Translations under genes and position numbers: made by a program
Notes under the pieces: model-generated
What the model was told of the DNA's origin: nothing
Seen by the model: the letters and a program-made list of their open reading frames with translations, nothing else
The model's database searches: none
Shown: positions 38,201 to 53,200 of the stretch, one piece after another
Numbering within the stretch: position 1 is the first letter of the stretch
How the letters are laid out: each line of letters starts with the position of its first letter
Origin: Brachypodius melanocephalos
Taxonomy: Eukaryota; Chordata; Aves; Passeriformes; Pycnonotidae
Reading direction: 5' to 3'
Assembly (NCBI GenBank): GCA_013398615.1
Contig: VZSR01003807.1
Location: forward strand, 39,139,738-39,203,737
Length of the DNA: 64,000 nucleotides

Positions 38201-41200
38201 GTCCCAGAGACTTGCAGTCCCCTGACTTCACAAAAGGATTTCATCCAGAGAGGACTGAGGTTGGATTTCCTCTTAGCAATTTTTTTGTTTGTGTTTATCT
38301 TAACAAGGATGAGCAGAGTTTGTATTTTAGAGTCTTTCTGTGAAGCTGTTGTACTTATGATGAAGTAGACAACTTTGAGGAGTTCTTGTTTATTTGATTA
38401 AGAAAACAAAATCTAGTGTTTGTAGTGTTTATTGAACAATTTTCTGTCTGATCTTTAGATGAAAGACAAAGGATGCAGTCAGGGTATGAAACCCTCTCAC
38501 CCTAACAAGGAGATGAAGTCGTACAAGGGAGCATCAGCATTGACACAGTCTGTTCCACAGTCGATTCCCAGTGCCAGACACAGCTCTGCGAGCTCTCCCA
38601 ATTGGGTAGCAACCAGTTTCAGGTGCAGTAATACTTACAGTCACTGTTTTACACTTGGTAGTGAAAGCTAATAATGTTCTATTCAGTCTTAAAAGGTATC
38701 TGCTCTTCAAAATGGTTGTACATTGCTTGACGCATGAACTCAAGATTTTGGTAATTTAATAAAAGGAGTACATTTTGTAATCATTCATTGAGAAAAACTG
38801 TGCTATAGATAGTATTCTTATTTTTTTTTTAATTGCTTCCAGTCTGTACTTTTAATATCTGTTTTTATAGCACCTACTTGGTTAATGCTGTGTAAAATAC
38901 TTGAGAGTTTTTTGTAGAATCGTACCATGCTTGAAGCCTTTAGAAGCTCCACTGTACTTTGAGACTTTTTAGGCCTTTAGATTTGAACAGGCTGTAAAAA
39001 TCAACACCACAGGTTTAACTGGCACAATAAAAAAATGGAGTATTATTTTTTATCTGTAAGGAGAGGTGAAGTGCTGCTTATGTTTTATTTCAAAGCCTGT
39101 CCTTGAGTTGTAAAACAGCTTAGTTTACAGATGCCTTTAACTACACACATTTCAATGTACAGTTTTTTGTGAAGCTTGGGAATGTCTAGATTTGATTCAT
39201 GCTCATTTCTGTGGAAGTTTAAAATTAGGTCATGTATGAAAGAGAGACTGATACCTGACATTCGAGGATGTTACTGATGTTTGTGTAGTACTCTGACTGC
39301 AAAAACTGTTTTATCATGTGAAATAATTCTAATCCTGTACTTCAAAGCGAGATCAAATTCAACCTTCATAGCTGTGAGCAGTGCCTCTCTAACTTAGCAT
39401 AAGCATTTGACTACTAAATAAGTATCTTTATTTAGCTATCTAATTTTTTGGAAGTAATCACAGTTTTAGGGATCTAATTTTTTTAGGGATCTATTTTTTT
39501 AAAGTAATCATAGTTCACATCTTTTTATTTCATAGTGTAATGAGTCTTGAAAGTATTTTTATAGTGTGCTCTTAAAAATGTATATATTTATAAAAGTTTT
39601 GTCAGAAACACTTTATTTGAGGTTTGCCATAATTGAGGAAACAGACATAAATTATATAACCAGTTACCAATCCTATGTATGATTTAGAGGATTTCAGTTA
39701 AGGCTGGAACTGTGGAATGTAAGTAAAAATCAGTGCCTTGTAAGGTAACTTCTTATTTTTCATTTAGCCCTGCCAGCCCCCCTGCTATGGATCTGAGAAC
39801 CATCATGGAAATTGAAGAAAGTATGCAGAAATGTGGAACCATGCCAAAGGCAAATTCAAGGTTGGTAAAAAACCAAAATCTATAAAAAAGTGTGATAGGC
39901 TCGGTCGTTATGAATTTACTTAGTGGTTTAGGCCATTGAGTTTAAAAAAAGCAGGAGAAAAGTTGTCCTATTTGGTTTTGAACAGCTTTGTTTACTTCAT
40001 TATGTTGTTTTTCTTTGAGCATAAATGTATGCCTTTATTTTACTCTAGTCTTGTTTTGTCAACTACTGCAAAAGCAAGTGAGCTAGTATCTTAAATAAGT
40101 GGCCTGTTCTGCTGAGCTTTTCTGTTTCCAACCAAAAAGAATTAATTCTTGTCCCCAGGATTTGTGCATGAATACTGAATTTGAGAAGTTAATTTCTTTT
40201 CTTGGCATTCTCTGACCTCTCCCAGAACCCATGTCTTGATGTTGACAGATCTTCAGACTGAAGCAAGTATGGTTCCTTCTTGTAGAAGCATCCCAAAGGA
40301 CACAAGGAGATAAATATACTTTTTTTACAAGGCAGTGTGTTAAGCCTAGTGTTAAGTGGTGATGTATGGGTGAGAACAGGAGGTGTCTCTCATGGCCTTT
40401 GAGGTGTGGCTTTCTTATAAAGGAGAGTTAGGACAGTACTCATGGAACCTCCTGAGTTAAGGCTTGCTTGCTAGATAGAGTCAGAAACTGCAAACAAAAC
40501 AGCAAAGACTGAAGAATCCAAATAGCTTAGAAAGGAAAACTATTAGAGGTGGAAGAAATGGCTCTATACTGTTGTATATATATTTTTTTATGTATGAATA
40601 TTTTTGGTTTAAGGAAGCTAAGCTTTACAGTCTCTTAAAAAATCACAAGATTAGAAAATAGTCTTCATCTAGTGGTTGTCCTTCTCTTTTGGTGACTTGA
40701 TTCCTACTCTGCATGTTTTCATTTATGGACGTCTGTGTGAAGAATACTTCTGTGATGCTTTTCTGTCTGTCAATCTTGATATTAATTGATCCTTGTTTTT
40801 TACTTCCCAGCCGTCTGAGCTCTTGCCTTTTGGCACTCTAAGCAAAGTATTTTTTTTTAGGAAAGAAGTTATTTCTCAGTTTCATTTGCAGGATTAAAGG
40901 TGAGTCATCTCAAAGGACACTGATCTTACATCTTCTTTCTTTGCAATGTCCATTCACAGCAGAATGGTGTCTCATGGAATCAAGCTTTCTCAGAAGCAAA
41001 GGAAAATGATTGCCCTGGCAGCAAAAGATAATGGATCAGTAGCTAGCACCCTGGAGCCTACCAGTCTAGTAACTGCACCACCTCCACCCACAAAAGTTGC
41101 AAAACTAGGGAATGCATGGTATGTTATAAATCAAATATCAATTGTTTTTCTTTGGAGAGTTTCTACATTGAATAGGCAGACTGAATTATTTGTATCTGCG

Positions 41201-44200
41201 TTTGGAAATAATCTAGAAATTCAAAGGTGGTAGGGAAATGCAGTGGTCGAAGTTTAACAGTTCTTTGAAATTTTGCTCTGAGTCAAAAGACTGCATCCCA
41301 TCTGGTGCTTTCCTATGTATGATGATGTATTTGCAGATGGAGGCCAAGTAAATCATAGAGGAAGACAAAGATTGAGAACAAGCTCTGAAACATGCTTATT
41401 AAGAGGTTATTGAAAACCATTGTGAATGGTGTTTTTTCTCTGTCAAAAACTTAAAGAAAAATGTTTGTCTTTCCTGGGGAAAGGTCTGGAATGACTTTGG
41501 ACTAGAGCAAAATAACCCAAATTAGGAGTAACAAAGTTATCTAGGTGTCTTGGAACTGGAGAGAGCATTGGATGCTTCTAAAAGATTTTATGATGGAAGG
41601 ATGTATTGGAGGTTTAAAATGACTTTGAATGCTGATCACATACCATTTAAGGGTTTGAGTTAACATCATATTATTGAATACAAAAATAGTTTATCTATCA
41701 TCTCTTCAGTGAACTAGGTTTATAACAAATTTAATGAGGTGCTAGCCGAAGTCATGCTTTGTTCTTCACTTTTACTGTTGATATTGGATAACAGTGTAAA
41801 CAAAAAAGGTAGAAGTTTCAAACTGTGTAAATTTAATGGGTTTAATTATTACAGGATAAATACCTATTTGTCTACTCTAAGCATGAAGTAAATGTTCATT
41901 TAAAGTTCATTGTAAATGTGGCCATTTCTCCAGTTTTCAGAAGGTCTAGACTGTTATTGTAAATTACTTTTGTACTGTTACCCTAGAAGAATTGTCAGTC
42001 TCCTCTCTCTGTAACTTACTTGGTTGTACCTCAGTGGGAACAGAGGTTTCAACGTACCCATCACGGTCACTCTTAAGCTTTCTGTCTTCTCAACTGATTT
42101 TCATCCATGTGCACCTAATACTAAAATTTAGGGTCTCATTTACTCCCCCAATCCCTTAAATTTATTCTAGTATAATGTTGGACAAAGCCCACAATCTTAC
42201 TTTAAAAAGGAAAGACAGCGAGTTGGTTTGCACTTAAGGATTCAGGCTGTTCCTGATCTCTGAACAATAATTGACACCTTGACAAATGGAGAAACAAGAT
42301 TTGCAAGATTCATCTTCTGAAGTCTAGTGAGTGGATGAATTTATGTCCTTAAAACTGGTCCTCTCAAATGCTTTGAACATGCTACCTGCTTTACACAGGT
42401 GAATCTGCAGGTCAAGCAGCAGATTGAGTATTTGCCTTAGCTAGTGGAGTTGTCACAGGACTATTACAGCTCTGAGGCTTAAAATTTGGTGGGAGAAACT
42501 GATGGTTGAATCACATGTTGATGAGCACAGCAAACACTGAGTTATTCTATCCTTTATTATATTAAAAAAATAATACTCCCATATTTGTAATTTTACTACT
42601 AATTGTAATTATCCATAAAGACAATGCAATACAAAAATTCAAAAAAATAAGGACAAAATTGTGTACAGAAATAAAATGAGGATGAAGCAGTATCTCCATC
42701 CTTTTATCAGGTGCAGTGACAAAGTATGAAGAAAATCCTGAGGCACTTGATGTCTTCTTTGCCTCAGTCTTTAATAGTAAGATCAGTCATTCTCCAGATA
42801 CCCAGCCCCATGGGCTGGAATGAAGCCCCCATAATCCAAGGGGAAATGGTCAGTGATGTACTCACTTCTTAGACACACACAGGACCATGGGGCTGGATGG
42901 GATCAACCCAGGGGTACTGAGGGAGCTGGTGAAGGTGACCACTGAGCCACTTTAAATCATTTACCATCAGCCTTGGTCAAATAGGGCCCGGGTGACTGGA
43001 GGTGAGCCAATATGACACCCATCTAAAGAAGGATCAGAAGGAGAGTGTGGAGAGCTACTGGCCTGGTGGCCTGACCTCAGCTCCAGGGAGGCTCATGGGG
43101 CAGATCATCCTTAGTGCCTTAACATGGCATGTGCAGAACAACCAGATGCTCAGGTCCAGCCAGAATATGCTTAAGAAAGGCAGGTCCTGCCCGAACAGTT
43201 TGACTTATTCGTACTATTCATCCACTCTCTGATAGTTATTTCTTTACCTGTTGGGTGTTATTTAAACTGCAAACTGCCTGTGAATTGTTCCTTGCTTTCA
43301 AGAAGCAAATAAAGACTGATTTTTGAATATCTCTAGATAAATGTCTCCAAGAAGTATATTGTGCTCTTAAGGTTCTGATTAAATAGTTTTTTGAAAGAGC
43401 TGGGCCTACTGTGTTACACAAACTATCTTAGGTGGAAAGGCTGGGGTATATTTCAGGAGGATGGAATCCAATCTAACGCTCATGTGGTCACTCTGCGTGA
43501 TTCCACACGTTCCTCCTGCGTTCCTCTGGCTGCCGATCTGGAAAATACCGGTAGCTCAAGAGTTCAAGCACAGAACCAGTGGGAGCTATATGAATTTTTA
43601 AAATTAGGCCTTGTTGCTGGAAGAAAACATTTGTTGAATAAACTTCAGGCTGCTTTAGGCAAGCGATCAATTATTGCTCCTGCTAGTTGTTCAAAGTATT
43701 TTTGTGTGTAAGGTAGAATGGTTGCATTACTCATCTACTCTAATATTATATTTGCACTGTTAGTCTGTAAATTCACAGTAGACTATTAAGTGCATTTGGC
43801 AGTCGATTGAGCTTTCCACACATGCAGTATAGTCAAAGCCATAGAACTTGTGTTCCAGTGAAATCAGATACTCAACTTGGATGTTGAATGCCGTGAAGCA
43901 CGCTTGCCAGAAGGGTGTGGGACCTTCTGGCTTTTTTTGGTTGACTGAAAGTCTGTCATACACTATGCCTTTTCCACCAAAAGAAACCTGCAGTTTCATA
44001 GCTTTTGGGAAAACTGAACCTAGGTTTCCTCCTTTGAAGAAAAGTGAAAATTAGAAGGGGAAAATAAGATATCATTCTAGTAATACTTTGGACGAATGTC
44101 TAAAGTTAACTGCATGTTGACTTTATTAGTTCTCTAAACCTACTTTGATCAAGGGAGTGGGAATGTTGCTTACTTGTTTTGGGCCTTTTTTAAGCTCAGG

Positions 44201-47200
44201 AGAGTCTACAGCTTTTGAAGACCAGAGGCATGAAGAAATTTGAAGTCTTTCTTGAGAATTAACATTTGCGTATCCTGATGTCTAGGTTGTCAGTTTGACA
44301 GTATTTCAGCTTATACTTAACATCAGCAGCTGTTTTGAAACTCCTTGTTTTGATGGCTTGCAGTTACAGCTTAGAAAAACTTAGTCATATTCCACTTAAA
44401 GAAAGTATAAATTAGTTTTTCTAATTTTGCAAATTAGATAAAAATGACAGTGTATCAGACAGGGCAAGCTGAAGTTTACAGTTGTCACATGTTAGGAAAA
44501 TTTTGTATCACTTTTCAGACAAATGATTTGAAGCCACAAATAATTGTTTTGGATAGATTCACAAACCGAGAATGACAGAGTGGATTTTTTGGGGGGGAGA
44601 TACTGTTTGTGGGTTGCATTTTTTTTTTTCCCTCTCTGTTGCAAGTGGATCTGAGTGCAGTACAGAATTTTCAGGGAAATGGGTAAATCAATTCAAAGTA
44701 GGCCACTTAAAATGTTACTACCAGAAACAGCTTCTGTGACAGCAGATCTCATGGACCATATGCCTACTCAGTATAATAGTTTTGGGGGAGCTGAACTTCT
44801 TGCCTGAGCTTCTGTGTGCCAGCTGGTGGTAGGAGTAGAGGATTTCCAGAATGACTCTGAGCCCCTCTACCTGGAGGTTTGCATTCTGTTTTCGATGTCT
44901 TCTGTGTTGCTTATTCAATACTTAAATTAAAAAGAAAAAAAATCCATAGTTAAGCCAGGGTGGTCTAAGATCAGACATCATACATAGATTTCAGATGCTT
45001 TTGTTGTAACATTTCAGATACAATGTTGCACTTTTGAAATGCCTTCTTATTTGTTACCTTAAATGTGCCCCTTCTAGATGTAGTTTGAAAGTCCTTGACT
45101 TGAGATGCTGCTCTTGGTAATGGCAGTTGCACAAACAATTGTCATTGTATAAAGAGCTTGTTTTGCTTCAGTAGTGTTTATAAATGGTCTGTGTTTTTTT
45201 TGAGTGATAATAAGCGGAGCTTTTCTTTCAGAATGTATTTTGTGTATTTTGTAATAAGTGGGACTGCTATGCTTAGTGAAGGTACATGTAAGCAAATATA
45301 TGAAGAATTAATTGCAAAGCCTTGATAGAATAGAGAAGGACTAGTGATAATTGCCTTGAATTCTGTAAACAAAAAGGCTTTGGGTTTGGAAAGTGTTCAT
45401 AATATCTAAGATGCTAAATTGCTGTATTTTCATAATGGTTTATTTTTGAAAGATAATATGCAAGCTCTAATTCGGTAACTTATGCTTGGACAAGTAAAAA
45501 AATGAATGGTATCAGTTTTAGTGAACTTTGATGTGGATTAAGGGATTTATAGAGCCTCCAGCAGGTACGAGTAACTCATTCATCTTGGGAAGAAAAGATC
45601 AGCTATACTTGACTTTCACATGACGGTGGACTGCCTGTGTTAGATTGACAGTACCTGGAGCATTATGGTTTATGAAAATGCTTTTCAAGGACTAGCACTG
45701 TTAGAAAAGGTATGGCTTGTCTCAGATTAGCCATTTATGTGAAAAAATTTTGCTTTATAAGAGGATGAGGTGGGGGAAAGAAGTGGAGGGGTGGGGTTTG
45801 ATTTTTAAATTTTTTTAAATTCAAATTCAGTTTCAAAACTACTGGCTTCTTCTGTTCTCATAGATATTTATTCCCTGTTCTTTATCTATATGACCCAAAA
45901 TTACATATTTTAGCAAATAGGCTCTAGCAGGATAATGGATGTATACAAAACCAATGTAATAATTTTTTTTTTAGTAAGCAGAAAGCCCTTTTTGCTGTCT
46001 GGATCATGGAATAATATGGAGTCTTGGAAAGTGCAATTATAAAGTGCACTGGTTTTGTTTCATTTTTGTTTTTAAAAAGGTCATCTTCATTACATTCTGC
46101 CTTGCCAAAGTCATTCCGTGATCTTGTGATTGAAGAAGAAAAATGTATGAGTGTGAATAATTCACCTGGTACTGGTACTAAAAGATGGGGATATAAAGGA
46201 TCTGAGGATTCATCAGTCCAAAACACCGTAAGGTAAGAATGCATTTTTTTATCTATATAGATGGATATGTGTGTGTATATATATGTGAAAAAAGCTTCAC
46301 GCTCCAAACAAAATATGTTTGTATGTGTTTGTTTGCATATGTATGTATGTATAAAATTATAAACTTGTATTTTCTAACCTCTGTAGAAATTAGGTATTTG
46401 TGACCATTCAGATATGGCATTCGTGAAACATTTCGCTAAGGAGCATTTCTGTGTAACCTGAGTGGATAAAACCAGTTTATTCAAACACAGTTCTGGCATT
46501 TCCGAATCTGAGTTTTCTTAGAAAATGATTTAATTATTTAAGTGCAGTTCTTCATGGGTAAGGGAGCTTACAGAAATGTTGATGCACTGGTTATGTCTGT
46601 GTATTGTAATTACCATGGGGCTGTAGTTTTAAGGACAAAAATAAGGCAGATGTGAATTATATCTCTAGTTATTAGATAATATTGGTCTTTGGTCAAAACG
46701 TTTTAGCCATGCATCCTCTCGCAACCTCCAACAGAATCCCTCTTCTGGGTTAAAATAACTGCCTAAGCTGAGGAAAGAATCTCAGCCTTGTTCATGAAGG
46801 TCTGTATGACTGAACTGCCCACTCACCTGCATCACCGCCCACCTTCCCCCTATCATCAGTAACTTTGAATGCTAGACATTTCAAATACATTACAAAGCAG
46901 AGAGCATGAAAATCTTACAGACTTTACCCCCTGCTGTCTGGAAGCACTGCAGGCCAGCTGACCCACAGTGGCTGGGAAGCCAAGTGTGACAGCAGAGTTG
47001 GCTGATCAGTGCCTTCCCTGGCAAAGGCACAGCCCCAGTGTGCCAGAGGGAGGTGAGCAGGGCGGGCTCTGTGACAGAAACCAGGATGAGCCACAGTCAG
47101 TGGGCATGGACGGGTGCATTGGGATCAGGCAGGGTTGACGTCAAACCTGCAGGTCAAGTCAGGCTCAGGAACAGCAAAGCTGGGCTTGGCCATAGCTGCA

Positions 47201-50200
47201 GCATAGCTCAAGAAAGGCCTGAGGGACTGAGCTTAAATGTTGCTCTTGAGTAAAGAGGGGGGACTTCTGTAATCCTTCACACAACTCTTGTTACAACACA
47301 ACTTTAGAGCTGCCTGACTCAAGTTTATGCAGCTGAGCTGAGGGAGAAGTTTGCAGAGCTGTTGTTGCACAAGGAGCTGTGTCATTATCTGGCTGTTTTT
47401 CTTATGAATTCCTGTTCCATTGTCCTCCAATAGTCCTCCAATAGTCCTATCATAACTGACTCCACTGTGGGGAAAAGAAAGTTCTGCTGGGCCTCATGTT
47501 TGGTTGTTCAGCTTGTATAAAAACTGGTGTTTCCCTAGGACAGAAATAGTACATGTTTTACTGCTACATAAAGAATAAAATGAGGGTAGAAATGTAGGAA
47601 CAATGTGTGTGGGATAGTGTCTGAGGAGAGAGGTAGGAGGCATTTGGAGTGTGTGTGGTGGGGAGGCATCCCTCAGGAACAGAGTGATAAAGCTGAAGTT
47701 ACTGTGGTGAGTGGAGGTGTGGGGACATGAAACACAAATCTGCAGAACAGATATTGTTCTTCCTCTTGCTAGCACAATAATAAAACTTTTCATCATATGG
47801 GAGATGCCTAGGGCTGGTGATAAGAGAAATTGCACTGGATGCTATTATTAGCTTTGTCACAAAGCTCTGTAATCTTCATTAAGTCATTTCTTTGGTTTTT
47901 GCATTGCCCTGTCTCATCCGTGCAGTCTGCATGCTCTCAAAGTGGACCATTAGAGCTGAATTCAAGTCTAAAACATTAAATGTCTGAACATGATACATTA
48001 AGCTAGTGGAAGCTTAGTAGATGGCTAAATTGACTATCATCACTTTGGAAAGAAGGGCCCTCCAAAGCTATTTCAGGTTGTTTTTGAATTGTGTCTGAAG
48101 GTGCTTATTTCTTTCTATTATGTGTAAAGAGCCTAGGTGACTAGGTCTTAATCTGAAACTTAGGAGTGGAGTTTCTAGTTGGAGGTAATTTTATTTTTTG
48201 ACTGTACAGTTTTGTCACAATAGGCTCTGATTTTTACCTGTGGCATTTAAGGGCTGTTTTTGTGAAGATTAATTACCCACACCCTTACCCCTTCCTTTTT
48301 AAGGGAAGGAAATTACACAGACTTAGAGCATAAGCAGTCCTCACTTGTTGATGTCAGACTTGATGATGGGACACTGAAGATACTTGCATGGCATAATGTT
48401 CCTGCTTTTTCTTTCTCCTTTGGATGAACTGTGCACTAATTAAACTGACAACTTTCTTTGCTCTCTGCATGAGGGTATTTTGGATGGTGACATAAGCATT
48501 CTTCTGTGTACAGTCACCTTCCAGTTTTTGCAATACAGCATTTATTTTAGGCAAACCATGTCATGAATTGTGGTGATTTGAACTGTGTTTAATCCTGAGG
48601 CAGATCATCCCAAGAGCTGGGGTATGTAGGTGTGGCTGCGTTGTTTCCAGGGGCACCTCAGCCTTGGGAGTTGCACTGTGCATGTGTAGTCCAAGCTAAA
48701 AATGTAGGCCTGACATGACTTAACTTAGTTGTGGCAGCCTGAGTTGTCTTCACTGTGTTACTCCAGGGAGCAGTGAAGAGTCTTAGTGGAAACAAGTATT
48801 TGCAGCTTTGTGTGGGAATGGCCTAGTTCTGTCATAGCTAATAATGAGCTAATATGCAGCACATGACTTAAATGGTATAGCAAAACCCAGGAGGTTCTGC
48901 GGGAGACCAGGCTTTGTGTTCTTTTTCTGAGAGCAGTTATTAGATCAGGGAGGCACCAAACCTGACCTGGCATCTCATGAACAAATACTCAAGAAACACT
49001 AGGGAGCTGAGGGCTGGGACATTTTGGTGGCTGCACAAGAGTCATAACAAGTTCAGCCAACTGAGTTAATCAGGTTGGTTCAGTACCGATGATACTTGGC
49101 TGGTTTATTTCCATGCAGAACCATTTATGTGTCTGCATCAGTCTTAACTTCTAACACTTCCAGATTTCCAACTTCTATATTTTTGAGGCTTTTTTTTCCA
49201 TTTTTCTGTATGTGCTAGCTTCACATTTCCTGTGTATTCCATTTCTCCTAGTAATTTTGATGCCAACTGAGGAATTAATTTAGCATGTTGAAATATCTGC
49301 AATTGATTTAATATCTGGACTGAGTGTCTTGTTAGCAAGAAACACAGATGTACATGTGTGCAAATAGCTTCAAAATACCTGGACTTCTTCCTACATCCTA
49401 AAGCCATGTTTGCTTTAAATGAGGGAGATGATAAGGTATTTACTTATCTTTTAATTGATCTCTAGATTATGCTGTGATGCTGGAACTATTAATTCCAGAT
49501 TTGGGAAATTCCTGTTGAGGTGATTTTTTTCTTCTTGTTGTTCGGGTTTTTTGGCTTGTTTGTATAGAAGTCATCAGGTTTGTTAAGTGTAACAGTCCAG
49601 CTGGGTTAATTTATAGTCATGCTCTGAGTTCTTTGGATTGGGAATGGAAAGAAGAGTGTAGGTGTCAAATCATTTATTGTCAAATGTGCTGGAAGGTGAA
49701 TATTTTTAAAGCAGGTGGAAAAAGAGATAAAATTGAGAGATAACATCAGTATAAAAGCACAGAGGGCTGCCTTCATCTCATCTTCTTCCTTTTCTTTGGT
49801 TCTTTTCTGTTTTGAATGTTGTTTTCTTTAAGTGCAGTAAAAGCTGGAAGCTAATATATCATAGACTGGTTTGGGTTAGAAGGGGACTCAAAAATCATCT
49901 CATTGCAACCCTCCTGCCAGGAGCAGGGACGCCTCCCACTAGACCAGGTTGCTCAGAGCTCCATCCAGCCTGGCCTTGAACAGTTGCAGGGATGGCTCAT
50001 CCACAGCTTCCCTGGGGCACCTGTTCCCGTGCTTCACCACCTTCACAGTGAAGAAGTTCCTCCTAATACCTAATCTGAACCTGCACTCTTTCAGTTTGAA
50101 GCCTTGTCATGCCATTACATGTGCTTGTAAAAAGTCCCTCTCCATCTTTCTTGCAGTGTCCCTTCATGTATTGGAAGGCAACAATTAAGTCACTCTGAAG

Positions 50201-53200
50201 CCTTCTCTTTTCCGGGCTAAACAAACCCAACTTTCCCAGCTTTTCCCTCAATGGAGAAGTGCTCCATACCTCTAATCACCTTGATGGCCTCCTCTGGACT
50301 TGCATCAAGGTCCATCTGGTTTTTTTGTGCTGAGGACCCTAGAGCTGGATGCAGCTAAAAAATAGTGCCCTGCTTTGAAATCCCAGAATAATTTTGATTC
50401 TGTAGTTTAGCCTCCTGCTCAAAGTAATTCAGACTAGATCATATTACTCAGGACCTGGTCTGGTTGAGTTGTGACTGCTTCTGAGTGTGAAGATAGCCCA
50501 GACTTTTTGGGCAACATGTTTCAGTGGATAATCATCTCCATATGGTATTTTTATTTTTCCTTTTATCTCTCTGGGATTTACTATTTTGCTTCTTGTGTGT
50601 GTTTTCTCTAATTTCTCTAATTTGTGTACCTCTAAGAAGATTTTTGCTTCATCTTTTCTCTATTCTGCAATTAAGTAGTTGAAGACAGCAATGAGATCTC
50701 CCCTTTGCTACCTCCCTATAGGATTAACAAAACACATTCTTCCTAATCCTGGACTTGTTCCGACCTGACAGCATCCTTCTTGTATTGAGGAGCCCAAAAT
50801 TGGGAATGATACTCTGTATGTAGACAGGAACATAAAGGTGAGGAATCATTTCCTCTGCCTGCCTTGCTCTACAGTATTACTAGCACAGCCCAGCACAGTT
50901 GGCTGTCTCTGCTGCGGAGGCACTGGCTGGTAACACCTTCCACTTATTGCCAGCCAGGACTCTGCAGGTTCTGCTTTCTCTCTGCAGAGCTGCCTGTCAA
51001 GTCCCGGCCTGTACTGCCTCGTGGGGCTGTTCTCTTCCAAAAACAGAACTTTGCACTTGCCTTTGAAATTCACTGGTTCTCAGTTGCCCATTTCTCCAGC
51101 CTCTTGAGGGCTTCTGAAAGGCAGCCTGGCAATCCAGAATGTGTGCCGGTCCCCAACATCTCCACAGCCAGCTTTTGTGTGGCCTGCTGAGGGTCTGCTC
51201 TGTTCTATTCCGTTCTACCAAAGATGCTGAACAGGATTGGTTTCCAGCTGGGCTTTGTACAGCTAATCCATTTCCAGACCATTTTCCACCCATCTTTTAG
51301 TCCATTTACTCAGTCCATATTTTTCAGACTGAGTATAAGGATGCAGGACCTGGCAACATGCATTGTTTGTTTTGTGGGAAGAATTATGTTTTGTGACAAA
51401 AAGCTCAACACGTTTAATTTAAATCCGTTTTTGATAATGGTTATTAGATTTCAGATTTTTTTGAGATCTTGCCCTTACTACTCAGTGGTAGGGATAATGT
51501 TTTTTGTTATCCTTGGAATTGTGTTCTGGGGAAAATATTTCAGATAGTGAACTTGGTAGTTACTGGAATTCTCTTAACTTTCTATAGATTTTTTTTTCTG
51601 TTTTATCCAAGACCTTGTGGTCACTTACAAAGGTTTACCAAAGCGTTAAAGAAAACCAGGAGTGATTTATTGAAACGGCAACACCCTTAGAGATGTTTGC
51701 AGTGCTATAGAATAATTAAAAAAATGTTTGCCAGCATGTCTCAGTATGCTGTAACACTTCTTCAAGGTTCTGGAAATAGCAAAACTATTCTGTCAAAGAG
51801 AGGTGTTAAATCATGAGAATAGGGCCCTCTCTTCCTACTGGTGTAGGATTTTTCTGACAAATATTCTTGTCTCTTAATGAATACAGTGTAACAAAAGTGA
51901 ACTTCTTTTTTGTTGAGAGGTTAACATTTTGCAAGTGAGTAAAATACCTTCCTGTTGGGAACTATATAAATATTTCAAGATTTTTTTTTTCTATTCTGTT
52001 AATTTTAGTTTTATGCTGTTCTGGTGAATGTGGGAGGTGGTTACAGGATATGTACTGAAAGTCTATAAATTCTGGGTTTATACTCAAAGAATTTACTCTA
52101 GTGAGATTGTAGCACTGGCTATTTTGCATGAAACACTTAATTTCAATGCAGGACAGTTGAATTTTTTATCTTGAATCTTTATCTTTTTACCTTGAATTTT
52201 TTGTTCTTTCATATTAATTGCTACCTTTTATAGGTAGTGCTGTTACTGCATAACTCAGTTGGCTAATTTACATGTAAAAAAGCTAAAAAACCTTTCTTTT
52301 TTTTTTTTTTTTTAAACAACCAGAAGTGAAACTCTTTTTTTCAAATCCTCAAATGTTAGGAAATACCTAGAATTAATGCCCAAGATGAAATTCCATTAGG
52401 GTCTGGTAGTTAGAAATCACAATCAGTGTCTTTTTCAGTCACAGTATCACATTTAAAAACAGAGTCCACATTATATCCTAATGCCTTTCCTCTATAAAAA
52501 CGCTACACATTTGTTGTAATTTCCCACTGCAGTTTTGTATTTCACAGTATGATGTAGGAGAATGCTCTGCCAGTGACTTCCTACCTTTCCTGCCCTTTCC
52601 TACCTCTCTCCAGGTGCAGCACTAGAAGTAACCCAGGTCTGGAAGACAGTGTTCTTGATTCTCCACAGCTGGAGAGTCATAAGTAAGTTTGGTAGTGGCT
52701 TAGGTTCCGAAACTTTCTTACTGTATGTTGTGCTGACCTTGATGTTGCCTCATAATGTCGTTTCTTTGTGGTTTTTTTTGCAGTCCTTGGTCAGCAGCAT
52801 CACCAGCCACCTCTCCTGTGATAGCGCCTGTCATGTTCTCAGCTATTGTAGAGGAAGAACTCCAGCAAGAAGCTGCTCTTATTAGGAGCAGAGAAAAACC
52901 TTTGGCGTTGATCCAGGTAAGTAACATGAGGAGTTTCCAATGGCTCTTTCAGAGATCAGTTATTAGCATTATGTATGTATTAGTACATGTAATTTACATA
53001 AGGATGTTAAAAATAATTTAATAATAACTTCACACTGCTGTTTGATGAGGTAGGCCTCTATTAAAGTCAAAATGGCTGAGTCCATGATAAATGTATTTGT
53101 AGCATCAGAGAATGGTTGAGTTTGGAAGGAACCTCTGGAAATCCAGACCCCTGCTCAGAGCAGGGTCAGTTTAGAGCAAGTTTCTCAAAGCCAGGCAGTG

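Larger units (their letters stand above)
46233..52613. other. IBTK intron 26 (6.4 kb)
   Basis: The intron contains TA/TG-rich low complexity just after the donor, an unexplained moderately GC-rich patch (46700-47260), two antisense CR1 pieces (49858-51330) and a 17-base T run at 52297-52313. I saw nothing recognisable at 47300-49850. Confidence 0.7.
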
